From Pocillopora verrucosa (Eukaryota > Cnidaria > Anthozoa > Scleractinia > Pocilloporidae): 64,000 bases of DNA. The notes below the pieces were generated by a model. The model saw nothing but the letters and a program-made list of their open reading frames with translations, ran no database searches and had not been told where the DNA came from. Location: positions 11,518,414 through 11,582,413 of the forward strand of contig NC_089321.1 of assembly GCF_036669915.1 (NCBI RefSeq), written 5' to 3'. The position numbers were made by a program, and so were the translations under genes. Each line of letters starts with the position of its first letter. Position 1 is the first letter of the stretch. This document shows, piece after piece, positions 38,096-51,595 of the stretch.

Positions 38096-41000
38096 ATGCT
38101 CAGTATGTCGACTGACACAGAACCTGATGTTAAGGAAAAACTGGAGAACGATTCGGTAAGGGAAATTTTAATTCTGACTGCATTCAGTGTATATGCCATT
38201 TCGTATCTTAAAATGGTTTACTTGGAAAAGTCGTATTTGAACAATTCATCAGCCATTACTTCTCTCAAAGATGATTAAAACTTTATTGAAATGAAACTTT
38301 ACACGACTTAATTCGACTTAGAACCTCCCTTAATTTATCCCCTGAGGCGGAAAGCGAGTTTTTAGTCGCTGTTGTCATCAACACTGTTGAATACCGGCCT
38401 CCTGGCGTGTGCTAAAATTGCAACAAATTGATACGGTTATTTATATTTTCAGGAGCACAAGATGGCGTCCGTGCGAGACGATTTGGATATCAATCCAATG
38501 ATGGATAATCCAGTGTTTTCGACGGGTAGTTCTGTTAATCTGTTCTGCCCTTTGTGTCATGAAATGTTCGTGAACCCTCGATTGTTGCCATGTCTGCACA
38601 CGTTTTGTAAAAGATGTCTGGAGAACCTTGTGGTCCCGAGGTCAAGTTCTCTCAGCTGCCCGGCCTGTCGAACAGATGTCCCTCTCACGGTACGTTGAAG
38701 CGTTTCGTTGTGTTCAGTTTTCATTCTAATCTCGTCTCCTTTAGCTTTAGAAACTTTGAGAAACTAGAGTTTATTCCAATAGTCTTTAAATGATTTTTTT
38801 AACTTTACCGAAACCATTATTGAAATATCGTTTACGCAAAGATGACCAGATAAACCATCGATGGATTTTAAACGCCATCTTCGTCAATACCATCTGTGCC
38901 CTCAATTACCACATTGCCGCTTGCCTCCATAAAAATCCCTTTCCATTTCACAAAGAAGCTTATTTTTTGCCCAGCCTGATATAGGTTCCATCCTAACAAT
39001 AGAAATAATTTATCCTATCTCAAAATTCTACCTTAAAAGACCTGTTTACTGTTGCATCAGGATTTTTAGCACGTGTCTTGAAGGAAAGAAAGTTTCTATT
39101 TCACACATAATGAAAGGTTAACAATGATATTTGTCAAAATAAAAAGAAACCCTAAAACTTGAATTAAGCATTACATTCGATTTTGAAGGACATTTTTTCA
39201 AAGGCGTGTCAGGCTGAGTTTGTTTCCGAGATCGATGCATGGTATGACGATAGACTGACTAAATATTCAATGAAATTCGTGAACTCGTCAATAACTTAAT
39301 TTCGCATTCTGCCTGACGAAAGTTGGCTAAAGATCGATGGCGGATTTAACAAACTGAATATAATGCAGCGCATAAAAGGCTTTTTTTGTTCATCCTAAAC
39401 GACAAACAGAAGTATTGGGGACCAGCTTTCTTCAATTGCTTTAACATGGAATTCATTATTTGTGAGCTTCACTGCCTTAAGTGTATAATCGCCCCCGCCA
39501 ACTGAAACATGCATATTATTTGTATTCATCGTAAAGATCAAAAGACAATCGAAATTCCAAATATTGCCAAAGAAACTTTATAACCTTAGGTTATAATTTT
39601 GCCAAAGTGTGTAATAGTACCTGAGTCAAATACAGAGTTAACTTGCGTGTAGGAATAAATTCATTAGATACAAGAAATCAGCTTTGGAATCTTGTTTAGC
39701 AACTGATTTGAAACATTTCTGAAACACACCGTGCAAATTCTTTAAGACAACAAAAGCCGGCTGTTGGCGGTGCACTGTCAGCCATAAGACCTCTTACTAT
39801 CATCTGCTAGTTTAGCCTACGAGCGGCTGGGCTCTCGTGTTTGGTTTTCCCCTTACGGCACAGCCGCCTTTAACAACATCGTCAGCCGCTTATGGAAAAA
39901 CTTTTAAAACCTTTGTTAAGATATGTCATCATAAGAAGTTCGGTTTTGCTTACAAATTGATTCAACGTTGAGCCGACAAAACCTCGTTGAGAATTATGTG
40001 CCGACTAGAGGTTTGCTCGCCTTAAAATATCGTTCCAATTAATTAACGAAAGCTTGTTTCAGCTGGTCCAGTTTCTCCTGAAATGATCAACGGCAGGGCC
40101 CGCGAAAGCTCTTCACTTAGCAAAATTACATGTGTGTTTCTCTGCGTGGCAAAATAAAATGTGTTGTTTGGCCTTGCAACCTAAAAAAATCGTGAATCTC
40201 AAATCAAATCAAAACTACGGAATGGTTCTTGAGCGCTTTCGTTTTCTGCAAGTGACTTTTCCTTAACGCTGCATTGCTTGCCCCAGCAAATAGATTCGTT
40301 GATATCTCATAGTCATGGTTTAGTTCCACTTTACTCTTTTTTCTCTAATTTTGTTCTTGTTGTTTTGTTTTGTTTTCGGTTTTTTTTTCCAGGAGCGTGG
40401 TGTCGGCGCTTTCCCGCCAAATTTCGTGGTAACCACCATGATGGATGTGGCGGCAGTGCGCGCCCACGACAAGAACCCAATCATGTGCAGCAGCTGCGAA
40501 GACAAACTTCCTGCGGCTGCGCGGTGCATCGAATGCATGGACTTTCTCTGCCATGACTGTAGAAATGCTCACATGAGACTGAGGCTAACCAAGACTCACA
40601 GGGTAAACGCTAACATTTTTAAAAAAATTGAGAATGGTTTTAATTTTGTATAAAATTAGTTAGTTGAGATGGCCCGAGTTTCAAGGCTCTCAATCAGAAA
40701 GCGTAGCATAGCAAACCAAATGCAATCCTGCAGTACTTTCGACATCAAATTTAAGTTTGATCTATCTATAAAAAAAGAAAATTAATTAAGAGTGAAAAAT
40801 CTATGCGAGTTTCTTTGCCCTTAAAAAAGGTTCTATACAATACACGAATTTATTGTTTCACCCACGGAATATGCGAGAAGAAAGTAAAATCGTATTTTAA
40901 ATGTTTTGTGGCCATTTTAGGTTGTGTCTTTAGACGAACTAAAATCCAGTCCACATCCCGAAGATTTACTTCATCGTCCAATTTTCTGCATGGAACATGC

Positions 41001-44000
41001 CCACGAGAAGCTAAGGTACGTTGCAGTCAAAAACTATTCTGCAGCAATAACAGAGGAGAAATTCAATACTAAAACGCAGCACAATATAAATGATTATGGC
41101 GCCAAGATAGAAGTTGAACGCTCTCTAGGAATCGGAGCAAAGAACTTAATTTATTTGGAAGGGTAAAACTGTGCAAAGATATCATCACTCAAATTAACAT
41201 TTGACCAGTGTCAAGTGCGGGAAAAAGTAGCAGGAACTGAGGAAGAACAGAGGAAAACCTGTATGGGAACCTAACGATGGAAGGTAACACGGGACGAGAA
41301 TTTAACTGCGAAGGTCCAAGGAGCCGAAATCTCGCCTGAGTAAAGTGCTCAAGTTGAAGCCGTGTAATATTTTATAGTCAACAGTGACTGAAAAAGCTCC
41401 TTGTTACTGCAGTCACCTAGAAAACGTTAAGTTATCCCGGTAACTATAACTGCACTGCAAGAGAGCTCACCGCAAATGAAGTTCACCGCTCTTACTGTTT
41501 TTACAGGTACTACTGCGAGAGCTGCGAACAAGCTATCTGTCGTGAGTGCACCATGACTTCTCACTCGACTGAGCGTCACAAATACACCCAGTTGACTGAC
41601 ACCATTGACAAGCAGACTCAAAACATCTCTCAATTGGTAGAAAAACTCAAAAGGAAGGTCCCAATTGTCACGCAATCTACTAAAGACGTAGAGGAAGTCA
41701 CATGCCGGCTCGAGGCCAGGGCGGAAGTGGCGAAGTCTGAAATTCAGAAATGCTTTCCTCGAATTTTAAAAGCGTTACAAGATCGCGAAAAAGGAATGAT
41801 GGCTGAAGTAGAGACAATGGTACAAAGAAAATCAAAAGTCCTAGGAATACAACAAGAAAGATTGGAAAATGAATTAAAACGTCTTACGACGACCTGCAAC
41901 TTTACTGGTAAGTATCTATTTCCCAGGTCCGCAAGGCGTACTCATGGCTGAAGGAGAACTGTGGTCAAGTAATTGGATTTCTTAAAAGTGATATAGGGCA
42001 TCTCGCTGGTGTACTAAAACATGCATTACAATTAAATTGGGCAAGACTGAATACTTTAAAATTTCTGACTATCACAATTATAAAACTTCGTACTTTGATA
42101 GGTAGCTCTAGTTGGTTAGTTATTACTGCCCCACATTTAAATCTGACTACCCACGGGTTTTTTGAGTAGGTTTGACCATGAAACTTTCCGCCTTCGAAAA
42201 ATACACTTTCGCCTGACACAAAAAATAACTTCCACTACGGGACGACTAGTTTTCCTTGGCTTGATGGTTATCGTATTTTCTTAGGTATGGAGCTCCACTA
42301 GTATGCTTTGCGCGCAGGAGTTTCGGTCATGAAACTCGACTTGGTTTTTAATTAAATTTGTAATGGGAAAGACATTTTGGAAACTTTTTCCTTCTATTAT
42401 GTCTTGCAGAGGAAGTCTTGAGGCATGGAAACTCTGTGGAAATCCTTGTCATAAAGAAACAGCTTTGTGACAGATTAAATGACCTCATCTCCACTAAGTT
42501 TCAAGGAGAGCCCGAAGAAAATGACGTCATCTACTTTGTAGCCAATCAAGATGAAGTCCTGAAGGCTCTCGAGAACCTTGGGCAGATTAAAACGAGTAAT
42601 GCCTTCCCCACTAATTGTACAGTAGCTGACGACATGAAGAATGCAACAAAGGGAAGGAAATCCAAATTTACAGTTCTTACGCGGTAAGCAAAGTTCATTT
42701 GATGAAATCAAATCCAAGAGGTAAATTTTGGTAATAGACTCGGTACTGGTCAGGCCTCATAGTTATTTTACGAGATAACGACAATAAGCTTTTTGACTTG
42801 CTACTCAACGAAGCTCCTTTCAAGAACAATTTCAATTGACCGTTGTAAGTAATTCGGAATTTCAATGATTTTTGGATTAGTATACTCTATGATTGGTCAA
42901 AAAAAAAAAAAAAAACCTGCACCACCCTCTCAACCAATCAGATGCAAAGCTAAAACCAATCACGATTTGGTTGCTCGCATTTTCCCGCGCTTCACGTCCT
43001 CGTGTCTGAAACATTTTACAGGTCGTCAATCGGAATTCTTGTTAGCTCCTTGTAATGTCATCCTCTATCCTGATAGGCCTTTGTAATTACTTTAGTATTT
43101 ATTTCACGGAATTCAAATGTAAAGCGCTCTGATGCGAATGATGCATTTAACCTTGTTGTGATGTGTTTAGTGATCACAGTGGGGCCCAGTGCACTGGCGG
43201 CGGTGAGGATGTAATGGTTGATGTGTACACGTCAGATGGAAGAACTGTGCCTGCCGAAGTAAGACCGCTTGGCTCCTCCCCGGGCTCTTCACATGCGCTC
43301 TCTCGCTACAACTCACAAAATGTTAGCATTCCATTTGAGATTCACGTGTGGCATGCACTATAATAATTCATGCGCAGAATAATTACTAACTGTGTCTTTT
43401 TTCTTAACGTGACTCCTCCGTGGTCGTTATTTCGGTTTTTACGCAACGTTTGGGGAGAAACATTGCGTGACAACCCAAACAACAGCCGCGCCGAGGCGTA
43501 AATGTGTTATGTTCAATCTTACCTTTTCATCGCACTACGATTTTGCTTTCTGCACCTTTCTTTGTTTTACTTTAGCAATCACTGTGGTGTCACAATTAGG
43601 TTCTATTGCAGTAGATGTTGTTTTGTTGTTGGTCTTTTTGCGGACTGCCATTTGGAATGTCACGCAAGACCCTACCCCCGTTGCAGTATAGCAGCGAAGA
43701 GTCACGTGACAGGGCTTAAAATACTTATTTGTGTGGAGTGGGCAGATTTTAGTTGAATAGCAGGTGCTCAACGAAAACGTGGATAAGACTCCCGCTTCCA
43801 ATATGATTGTTTTTGATGGTGTGTTGCCCAATTTTTTCCAGGTTGAGGACCACAGAAATGGTTCTTACGGAGTCAGTTACAGCCCCTTTAATGTTGGAAT
43901 GCACAAGGTAGATTTATGAAAAACATAATATGTTTACTGTTAACATACTTGACTGACTGTTTTCTTTCTTCCCACCTGATAGCTCCACGCTTGACATTAA

Positions 44001-46385
44001 CTTTTTTCCAGCCTAACATCAATATACACATTCTCCATATTGTTCTGTATATATTTGCTACGGTGCTGACAAGGAGAATTTGTTAAACAATCAACTGAAA
44101 CTGGCTCAGTCGTGAAATATTTAGTACCGAGGCTCCTCTGAGCCGGAATCACTTGTTCTGCAGACGCGTAGATTAAATTAAACTTTATGTACGAAAAAAA
44201 TACCAGTTTCTTGTACAAATTAAATTTTAGAAGGATTTTGATGTTAAGAATTTCTCTCCGTTAAAGGTGTCTGTGACTGTCCGAGACAAGCACATCCAAG
44301 GTAGTCCTTTTAAAGTCAATGTTGTCAATACTGGAGAATCCTACCTCAAGTTTGGCAAAAAGGGAACGGAAATTGGAGAATTTAACGGAATATTTGGCGT
44401 TGCTGTGGACGATGAAGGGCACATCATTATCACAGATTGTCACAACCACAGAGTACAAGTTTTCAATCAAAATGGCGGATTCATGTTCCAGTTTGGTCGC
44501 AAAGGAGAGGGCAGCGGACAGTTCCAATGCCCCACCGGGGTAGGGGTGGATCCTGACGGGAGAATTGTCGTCTGCGAAAGACTGGGCAGCAGAATACAGG
44601 CAAGGAATGATTGAAATGCAAACATGTGTGGTATGAGCTAACAAAACTTTGATTTGAATCTGGCAGCATCATTTGCGGTTTTTCTTCAATCAGAGGCAAA
44701 ACTGCTATAACTCACAACTAGGTTACTCACCTTTTCCCGCCCTTTAGCAAGCAGTGTCACGTGATTTTAATTTGAGTGTTGATTGGCTTCTTGTATTATT
44801 TTTCTTTGCTCTGATTGGCTAACTCTAGTTAGGGTCTAAGAAACCTATTGAGGCGCACTCTGAAAAGTTTCCTTCTCAGTTCCTACTTTTTTTTACCTTC
44901 GTAGATATTTGATCGAGATGGAATGTTCCTTCACAAATTCTCCGTTCCAGACCTAAAGGCCTCCACATTAGCAGTAGATGCTAACAGAAGAATTATTGTT
45001 GCTGACTCAGCAAATCGTTGTATTCATGTCATTTCACTGGATACAGGTTAGCAATGGTTGAATTGACTTATTTCCCATTTCTCCAGTGAAAAACATACAG
45101 AAAAATATTGGTTCCCTGTGATATAGTAGCATCCTACGCACCAGGTGCGAGGCGTTCGTGGTAAGTGCGAAGCGTGCGAGGCGTGCGAGGTTAGCACGAA
45201 GGGTGTGTTAAATGCGGAAGGAGGAGCACGTGATTCCCGTTCCTTCCGTTCGTCTTAAAAACTTCTGTCCCACCTGTCTTCATTATCCGTGCCTCATTAC
45301 TTTATCCTTTTTACATTCTTACTTGTGTTCGCGTTCACAAATTTGTTAAAGAAAAGTGTATTTCATGCCTTCAGGTCAGTCTTTCAAGTTTGGTTCTTTT
45401 GGAGACGGCAATGGCGAGCTGAATTACCCATGCTACGTTGCGGTGAATTCTCAAGGACACATCATTGTGTCGGACATGCACAGTCACCGTATTCAGGTAC
45501 GTCATGCTGTCAGTCATTCAAACTGGTAAAATATTATCAAACTAAAGCCATGGGACAGGAATGGCTTTCTTACACGAGAGTAACTTTACTTTTAACCTCG
45601 TTCTTAGGACGGGGCTGTCGTTTTGAGGAAAATTACTCTTGGTATATCCTATCAAAATTCCTCAAAAAGTTGACAAGGATGAAAACACAATAATTAGAAT
45701 TGTAGCTAGTGTTGAGCAGTAAGTGCCAGTTTCAAAATTGATGAATGAATGACGCTTGACAGAGCAATTTCCGAGTGTCGAAAGTTATTTGGGATTGCAT
45801 TGGTTTTCCCTTCTTCGCTTTGTGATTGGTCTAGAAAACTTGCACCACCCTCTCAACCAATCACAACCGATCACGACTTGATCACTCTCGTTGTCCCGCG
45901 TTTTAGGTGGTTCACGTGATGCGACTTTGAATTCTCATTGGCTCCTTGTGACTCTTTCCTTTGTTCTGATTGGCCGTCGTGATCGTTTTGGTTTTAAGAG
46001 ACCTAAACGTAACGCCCTGTGTAACTAGTTTATATAAAAAAATTTAAAGAAACTGTTTAAATTATTTACCTTTTCCATTCAGGTATTTGATCCACGTGGT
46101 CGATTCATGTTCAATTTCGGCCGTAAGGGGAGTCAGGACGGGGAGTTAATGCGCCCCACTGGCGTAGCCGTGGGTCATGACGGAAACATTATTGTCGCCG
46201 ACCGAGATAATCATCGGATTCAAGTATTTTCCAGCGAGGGACGTTTTGTCACGAAATTTGGTACTAAGGGTGATGGTGACGGTCAACTGAATGACCCACA
46301 TGGCCTCGCTTTGACGCCAGAGGGGAACATAATTGTTGCAGACTTTCGAAATAATCGTGTTCAACTTTTTGGGCAGCCGGCATGA
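38096..46385 (+). CDS. TRIM71/LIN-41-type RING, B-box, filamin, NHL protein, 12 exons
   Basis: Exons: 38096-38155, 38453-38689, 40393-40602, 40921-41015, 41507-41907, 42410-42683, 43171-43258, 43842-43907, 44267-44599, 44905-45046, 45375-45496, 46083-46385; in frame, 776 codons. RING at about 52-94 (FCPLC...CLHTFCKRC...CPAC), B-box 1 from about 131 (MCSSCEDKL...CHDC), B-box 2 (FCMEH...[14 protein letters not shown]), coiled coil, filamin domain ending [10 protein letters not shown], then six NHL repeats to the C-terminus. Two B-boxes plus filamin plus NHL match TRIM71/LIN-41 better than TRIM2/3. Family members are RING-type ubiquitin ligases whose NHL propeller binds RNA hairpins to repress mRNAs. 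The start may be ATG 38096 or, if exon 1 is untranslated, ATG 38462 (MASVRDD); both are in frame. The intron after exon 9 begins with GC. Confidence 0.93.
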
Positions 46386-49300
46386 AATCAGTTTTAAAAA
46401 CGTTTTCTTAGTGAAATTGTGCAAGAATTCGTTCGGGACAGAAGTTTCAACACACTGGAGAGAGAATGGGCACTGGCAAGAGAATATTCTCTTGGCACTG
46501 GAAGATGGCGAAGACGGCATCATATTTCCATATTTGGAGTGCGTGTTTTAATTGGATCGCCTCTGGCACCGCACTTGGTGGAATGTGAACATGTGATCAG
46601 AATTTCTCATCGTTTCATTCCTTCAAAGAGTAGATGTTAATTTAAGTCAACATATCAGTAATTTAAACTATGAAATAGTTTCAAAGATTTTTTTAGAAGA
46701 AGTGCAACACATTAATGCTTAATTTCCCCCTTGCTGAACATATCCTGTTATATCTAATTAAAATTTTAGGCTTATAGATATAAGCTAAGAGGCAAAAAGC
46801 CTTTACTTAATCTGTTTTCAATTTCTTTGAAGCGAACAGATTATCACAAAGTTCGCTCCAGTCTTTTTTCAGTCTCTTCTGAAACGCGCAGGAGACGCAA
46901 GGGGGGGGGGGGAATTTCACACTCCCCCAGAGAAGGGAACTTGAAAAATAGAAAAAACTTCCAACTCCTGCTAAATAAGACAAAAAACTTAGCATCAAAC
47001 CGTACTTGAGTAACCACACATTTGACATTTTCAAAACGCGTCACATCGGTAGTATTGAAAAGAGGGATTTTGTGCAGAAAGGTTCCACCAACCATTCCCC
47101 TCGGGTCCATTAACTCTCTGTGCCATAATGCGACTGAAGTACGTTTGTTCTATATTAGTGGTTTACCTCTATCTCAAGTTTCAAAACCAATTTTTTTCTT
47201 ATTTCAGAGAGGATGCGGGGGGGGGGGGGAGGGGGAGGGGGGTGGAGGTGGTAACATGGAATAAATCCAGCGAGTCTAACCGAAAAAAAAAAAAAAAAGA
47301 AATCGGCTAAAGCCTAAACTGAATCAACGCCTATATAATCTAGAAAAGTTCAACGCTTGCCTTACTTTTCTTTTAGAGAGAGAGAAGCGTTGGTTTTACA
47401 TAGAAAATCTGTAGGTAGCTTATCTTTAGGGCTTTATTTGGTTATTGTCTTTTCCAGTGTCATTTCAGCATAAATTGCAAAACAAAGTAAATATAATTTG
47501 GAAAAGCGCCGGTTATCGAACAAGTCTGTGTTTCAACCTGTGCGATAACTTAGGTTCTTGTTTGACATTCCTATCTTCTATTTTTTAAATTTTTTATAAT
47601 AAACGTTTGTTTCATTTTTATGTAAGTTTAGAGATCTTCTTTTAGAGGCATAGGAATAAATTAATTTTTGATCCAAAATTTTTTAAATTTTCTATGATTT
47701 TTTGATGCAAGGAACGCTCTCATACAGGAAACCGCAAAGACTTTAACTTTTACTGTTTAAATCATTTCAATTTAAAACAAGGATTTCACCATTGATTAGC
47801 TTTCATGAAAATCATATCCTTCATGACTTCTTTTATTCTTTAGGACATTAAGGCAAAAGTAATATATTTAAAATAATCAAACTGTTTCACTGTTTCACAA
47901 AGAATAGTTTTGACAGCATGACCAGCTACCATTTTAGCAAAACACATCAACAGAGTTTTCCCTCTGAATAAGGGCTTATCTGCCAATAACCTGGATGAAA
48001 TTTAGGAAACGCGTTTAGTGAGATCAGAGGAGTAGGAGAAATTTTAAAACTTAGAGGAAACAGAAGTTTGATCAAATTTTATTTTCATCGAAAATTTGCA
48101 ACAAAATTTCACCTTTGTATTTACGTATTTAGAATTCCAAGTTTAATACTGTTTTTTATTTTTATTAATCAGGCCATTCACTGTGCCATGTAAAAATATT
48201 TCACAATTAGGCATTTTAAGATTTATATTTGTTTTTATCAGTTGAGTAAGTTGTCTTTGTAAGTAAAGGCTTTGATAAGAATGCATTTAGCTGAGTCAGG
48301 ACAGGGTGGAACAATGCTCCTTCAATTAAGCGAAAATAAACCACTTCACAAGTTCAATCCATTCCATAAGTCCATTCCATTCTCAAGTTTGCAGTTGATG
48401 ATTAATATGGTAATTTAAAAGTTATGTTTTTTTTAGATCTCAATCAACAATTGACCACACTGCTAATAAAAGGGCAATTTTGGCAAATCAAAGAGGTTAC
48501 AAACTGGTCCGCAACAGTCTTTTGCAATTCCTCCAAACTACTGCTAATCCAAAAACCATTCCTAGTTTTAGGAGATGTACAAGTTACAATCCCCACACCA
48601 CCTCACTAAAAACAAGAATACTTTACCGAACCGTCCCCAACCATCTAAAGTGAGGAAAGCAAATAAACACTCTATTCCAATATTTAATCTCAAATTCAGA
48701 TTAAGCTGTATATTAGACTGAAAATATATTGTGTTCATAGATATCTGTTGTACCATTGAAACGTTTTTGCATACTTATAACGAATGATAAATCTAAGACA
48801 TTCCCAAATATTACCAATTCTGATCAAACAAAAAGCAACATGCAAGAAATTGTCAAGACTTTGGCACTAACTTGTTCACCTGGTAACTCCTCCACACCAC
48901 TTGTGTACGAGCAGCTGGTAGTTTTGACTCTTATCAAGATGCCACTGCATCAATGAAAACATTGGCTAGAAAAAAGGAATGAGAGTTTCCAACTCATCCT
49001 TTTATAGATAAAAATTTCGCTCCACTGCATCAATGAAAACATTGGCTAGAAAAAAGGAATGAGAGTTTCCAACTCATCCTTTTATAGATAAAAATTTCGC
49101 TCCACTATCTTTGAATGAAACCAACCAAAATGTTTGAATATAGTCATCTTAAAATGCATTCATACGTAAGCATATTGTTCGGCCGTTTAGGTTTTTCAAG
49201 CTGCTTTACTTCTCCTGCAATGCAGCAGTAATAAGTTCCCTTGGCCAGTCATCAAAAATTCACAAGTATCTCTCTATGAAGAATTCATTTCTTTTATCAA

Positions 49301-49420
49301 GATTTTCAGTAATAGTAAATTCCCTCATTTCAGCAAGCTCTCCACTGAGTGAAAGTTCTGGTCCTTGAAGATTGGAGACCATTAATCAAGACTCATTCTT
49401 GTTATCCACTGCCTCTCAAA
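46386..49420. other. Intergenic between the TRIM71-like gene and SHMT2
   Basis: The 3' ends of two convergent genes face each other. It holds G-runs (46899-46912, 47217-47245), a poly-A run near 47283 and an 80-bp duplication at 48942-49105. The sequence is otherwise AT-rich and no gene is supported. Confidence 0.6.
48942..49105. repeat. Two tandem copies of an 80-bp unit
   Basis: The unit starting CCACTGCATCAATGAAAACA at 48942 is repeated, virtually unchanged, at 49022. The near-identity points to a recent duplication or an assembly artefact. Confidence 0.95.
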
Positions 49421-51563
49421 TCAGCGACTTTCAAATCCAGGCATTGTGAAACCTCTTGCAAAACTCTCCACATCTGCTCTGAGAGAGTCAATTTTTGCCG
49501 TTGTTTCTGTGTTAGATTCAATATGTGAAAGAAAGTCCTTCATGGCATCACCTTTTAAAATGAAGAGACAAAACACGTCACAAATTTAACTAATTGGTAT
49601 GAAGCTATAGAATTACTGTACTGTGCATAAACAAACAGCTGTGTGACAATCAACAGCAATTTGAGTGTCATTAAGTAGAGCATAAAGCACAGGTGTCACA
49701 GTCTCAAAGTTGTCCCCAGTTCAAAAAATTGCCAGCTATCTACATGATATATACAAAGCTATTTGTATGCAATACATGTTTCTATGTACAGATGGAAAAT
49801 TGATAAATTGATTGTTGATGATATAAATCTCATCATAGCAGTGTGGCTGCATCCCTGCAGCTTAACCCTTTAATTCCCATATCAAACTTGTAATTCTCCT
49901 CACTGTAAACCATACTATTCTTGTGATGTTAGTTCAGAGAATTTAGTATTGGTTCAACTAATAATCCCTAAATTGATATTTTCTTTATTCTCATCACTTA
50001 TCCGGTTGATACTGCATTGATATTGTAAGGAGAAACTCTGTCTAACTAAAATAGTAAAAGATCACATTGATCACCTACAAGATATCTTCAGCTGTTCTGA
50101 AAAATTTGAATTCCATTTGAATGTTTAGTCTGGGTTGTGGTTAATTATAGGAAGGTAACCTCTGTACTAAAGCCAAGTGACCCACCAGGTGAAGCTTATC
50201 CCCATTTCCCTTGCACTAGTGATTGGGAGGAGAATTAGTACTTTCCCCTGGATGGGATGGCACCTAACACTTCATTGTACCCATTGATACTCCAACTTGG
50301 AAAGAGGTATTGTGAAAGTCTTTCCCAAGAACCCAACATAATGACCTAGCCTGGCAAATGTTATATACCTTGGCCCACATTGAAAGCAATGCTCAAGCAA
50401 AGCCCTACCTGTTGCACTTTGTGCCTCAACTGCAATCTTCACTCCTCGGTCCAAATACTCTATAACCTTCACAAAGTCATCTTCTTTGAAGTTACGGGAA
50501 GTGAGGGCAGGTGCACCTATCAAGAAAAGAACAGTCAATCCTACAATACAAGTTACTTGCTCACAATACAAACTACAGAAATCTGACCATGTACATAGTG
50601 ATAATAAATCAAACCATCATTTGGGTTTAATTTAATGGTGCATGAATGTCATCTGGGAGGGGGGGGGGGTAGCTTGCAGTGCAGGCGTCTCATCAGGACA
50701 AGTTAACATTACAAGTTCATCATCATTTTATCCAGCCAGCCTAGTTTGATTTAGAGTTTATAGGGAACAGTAGGGGGAAAGGGCATGGAAAAGCAAGACA
50801 TCATCTCCTCTCCTGTCTGTGGAGTAATAAGAAATAAAGTGGCCTAAATAGCCCGTGGAAAATTCACTTTCAGATCATGGTCATATTTAAAGAACAATCT
50901 TTGTACCTAATCTAAGTCCTCCAGGTTTCAAAGCACTCTTGTCTCCAGGGCAGGTATTTTTGTTTGCAGTGATTGATGCCATTTCCAGAACTTTCTCCAC
51001 ACGAGCTCCATCAATACCCTAATGAACAAAACAGCAACATCAATTTTGATCACCCCCCTTTAGAAGAATCGAATTTAACACTGTAAAAGTTAGTTATTTA
51101 TCCAAGGTCTAACCTAAACCACAGTCTTATACAATCAGTGGGCCTTGGGCTCTCTCTATAAAAGGGTTGATATAAGCAAATAAATATCCTTCCACTGTCA
51201 GCTTTTGGCCTTCATGGCACACTTCACAAAAATAAATACTCAGATAACAGGTGCAGCTAAATTGGGGATTATTTAGGACATGGTTTTGTAACACAATGGC
51301 TAAACTTTTTTTAAATAATCAGAACTAGGTGTCTAATCCAAAAATATCATGTAATTTAGTGTTAACAACTGGGTTGAAAACGTAAATTAGCCACCATAAA
51401 GAGTAAAAAAGCTGATGTTTCGAGCGTTAGCCCTTTGTCAGAGTGATTGGACGAATCGCTCTGACGAAGGGCTAACGCTCGAAACATCAGCTTTTTTACT
51501 CTTTACGGTGGCCAATTTACATTTTCAACTCAGTTGTTAACACTAAATTACCTGCTATACTAT

Positions 51564-51595
<32 letters not shown>

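Larger units (their letters stand above)
24185..46005. repeat. CCAAT-rich dispersed repeat, about 200-240 bp, five copies
   Basis: Copies near 24185-24385, 29185-29405, 42870-43110, 44690-44870 and 45770-46005. Shared words are CTCTCAACCAATCAGATGCA, AGTTCTCATTGGCTC and CTGATTGGC. Each copy carries several CCAAT/ATTGG pentamers in both orientations. Confidence 0.75.
8300..50045. repeat. Family C: dispersed short repeat of about 210 bp, four copies
   Basis: Internal words AATTTAGTATTGGATC, TTGATATTTTCTTTATTCTC and GATATTGTAAGGAGAAA; ends resemble families A and B. Copies: 8300-8515 (reverse), 11537-11748 (forward), 25036-25227 (reverse), 49864-50045 (forward). Confidence 0.8.

Noticed and set aside
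40320..40572. Minus-strand open frames over B-box 1 of the TRIM71-like gene
   Set aside because: Antisense shadows of a clearly homologous coding exon.
44261..44644. 127-codon minus-strand open frame
   Set aside because: Antisense of the first NHL exon; no independent support.
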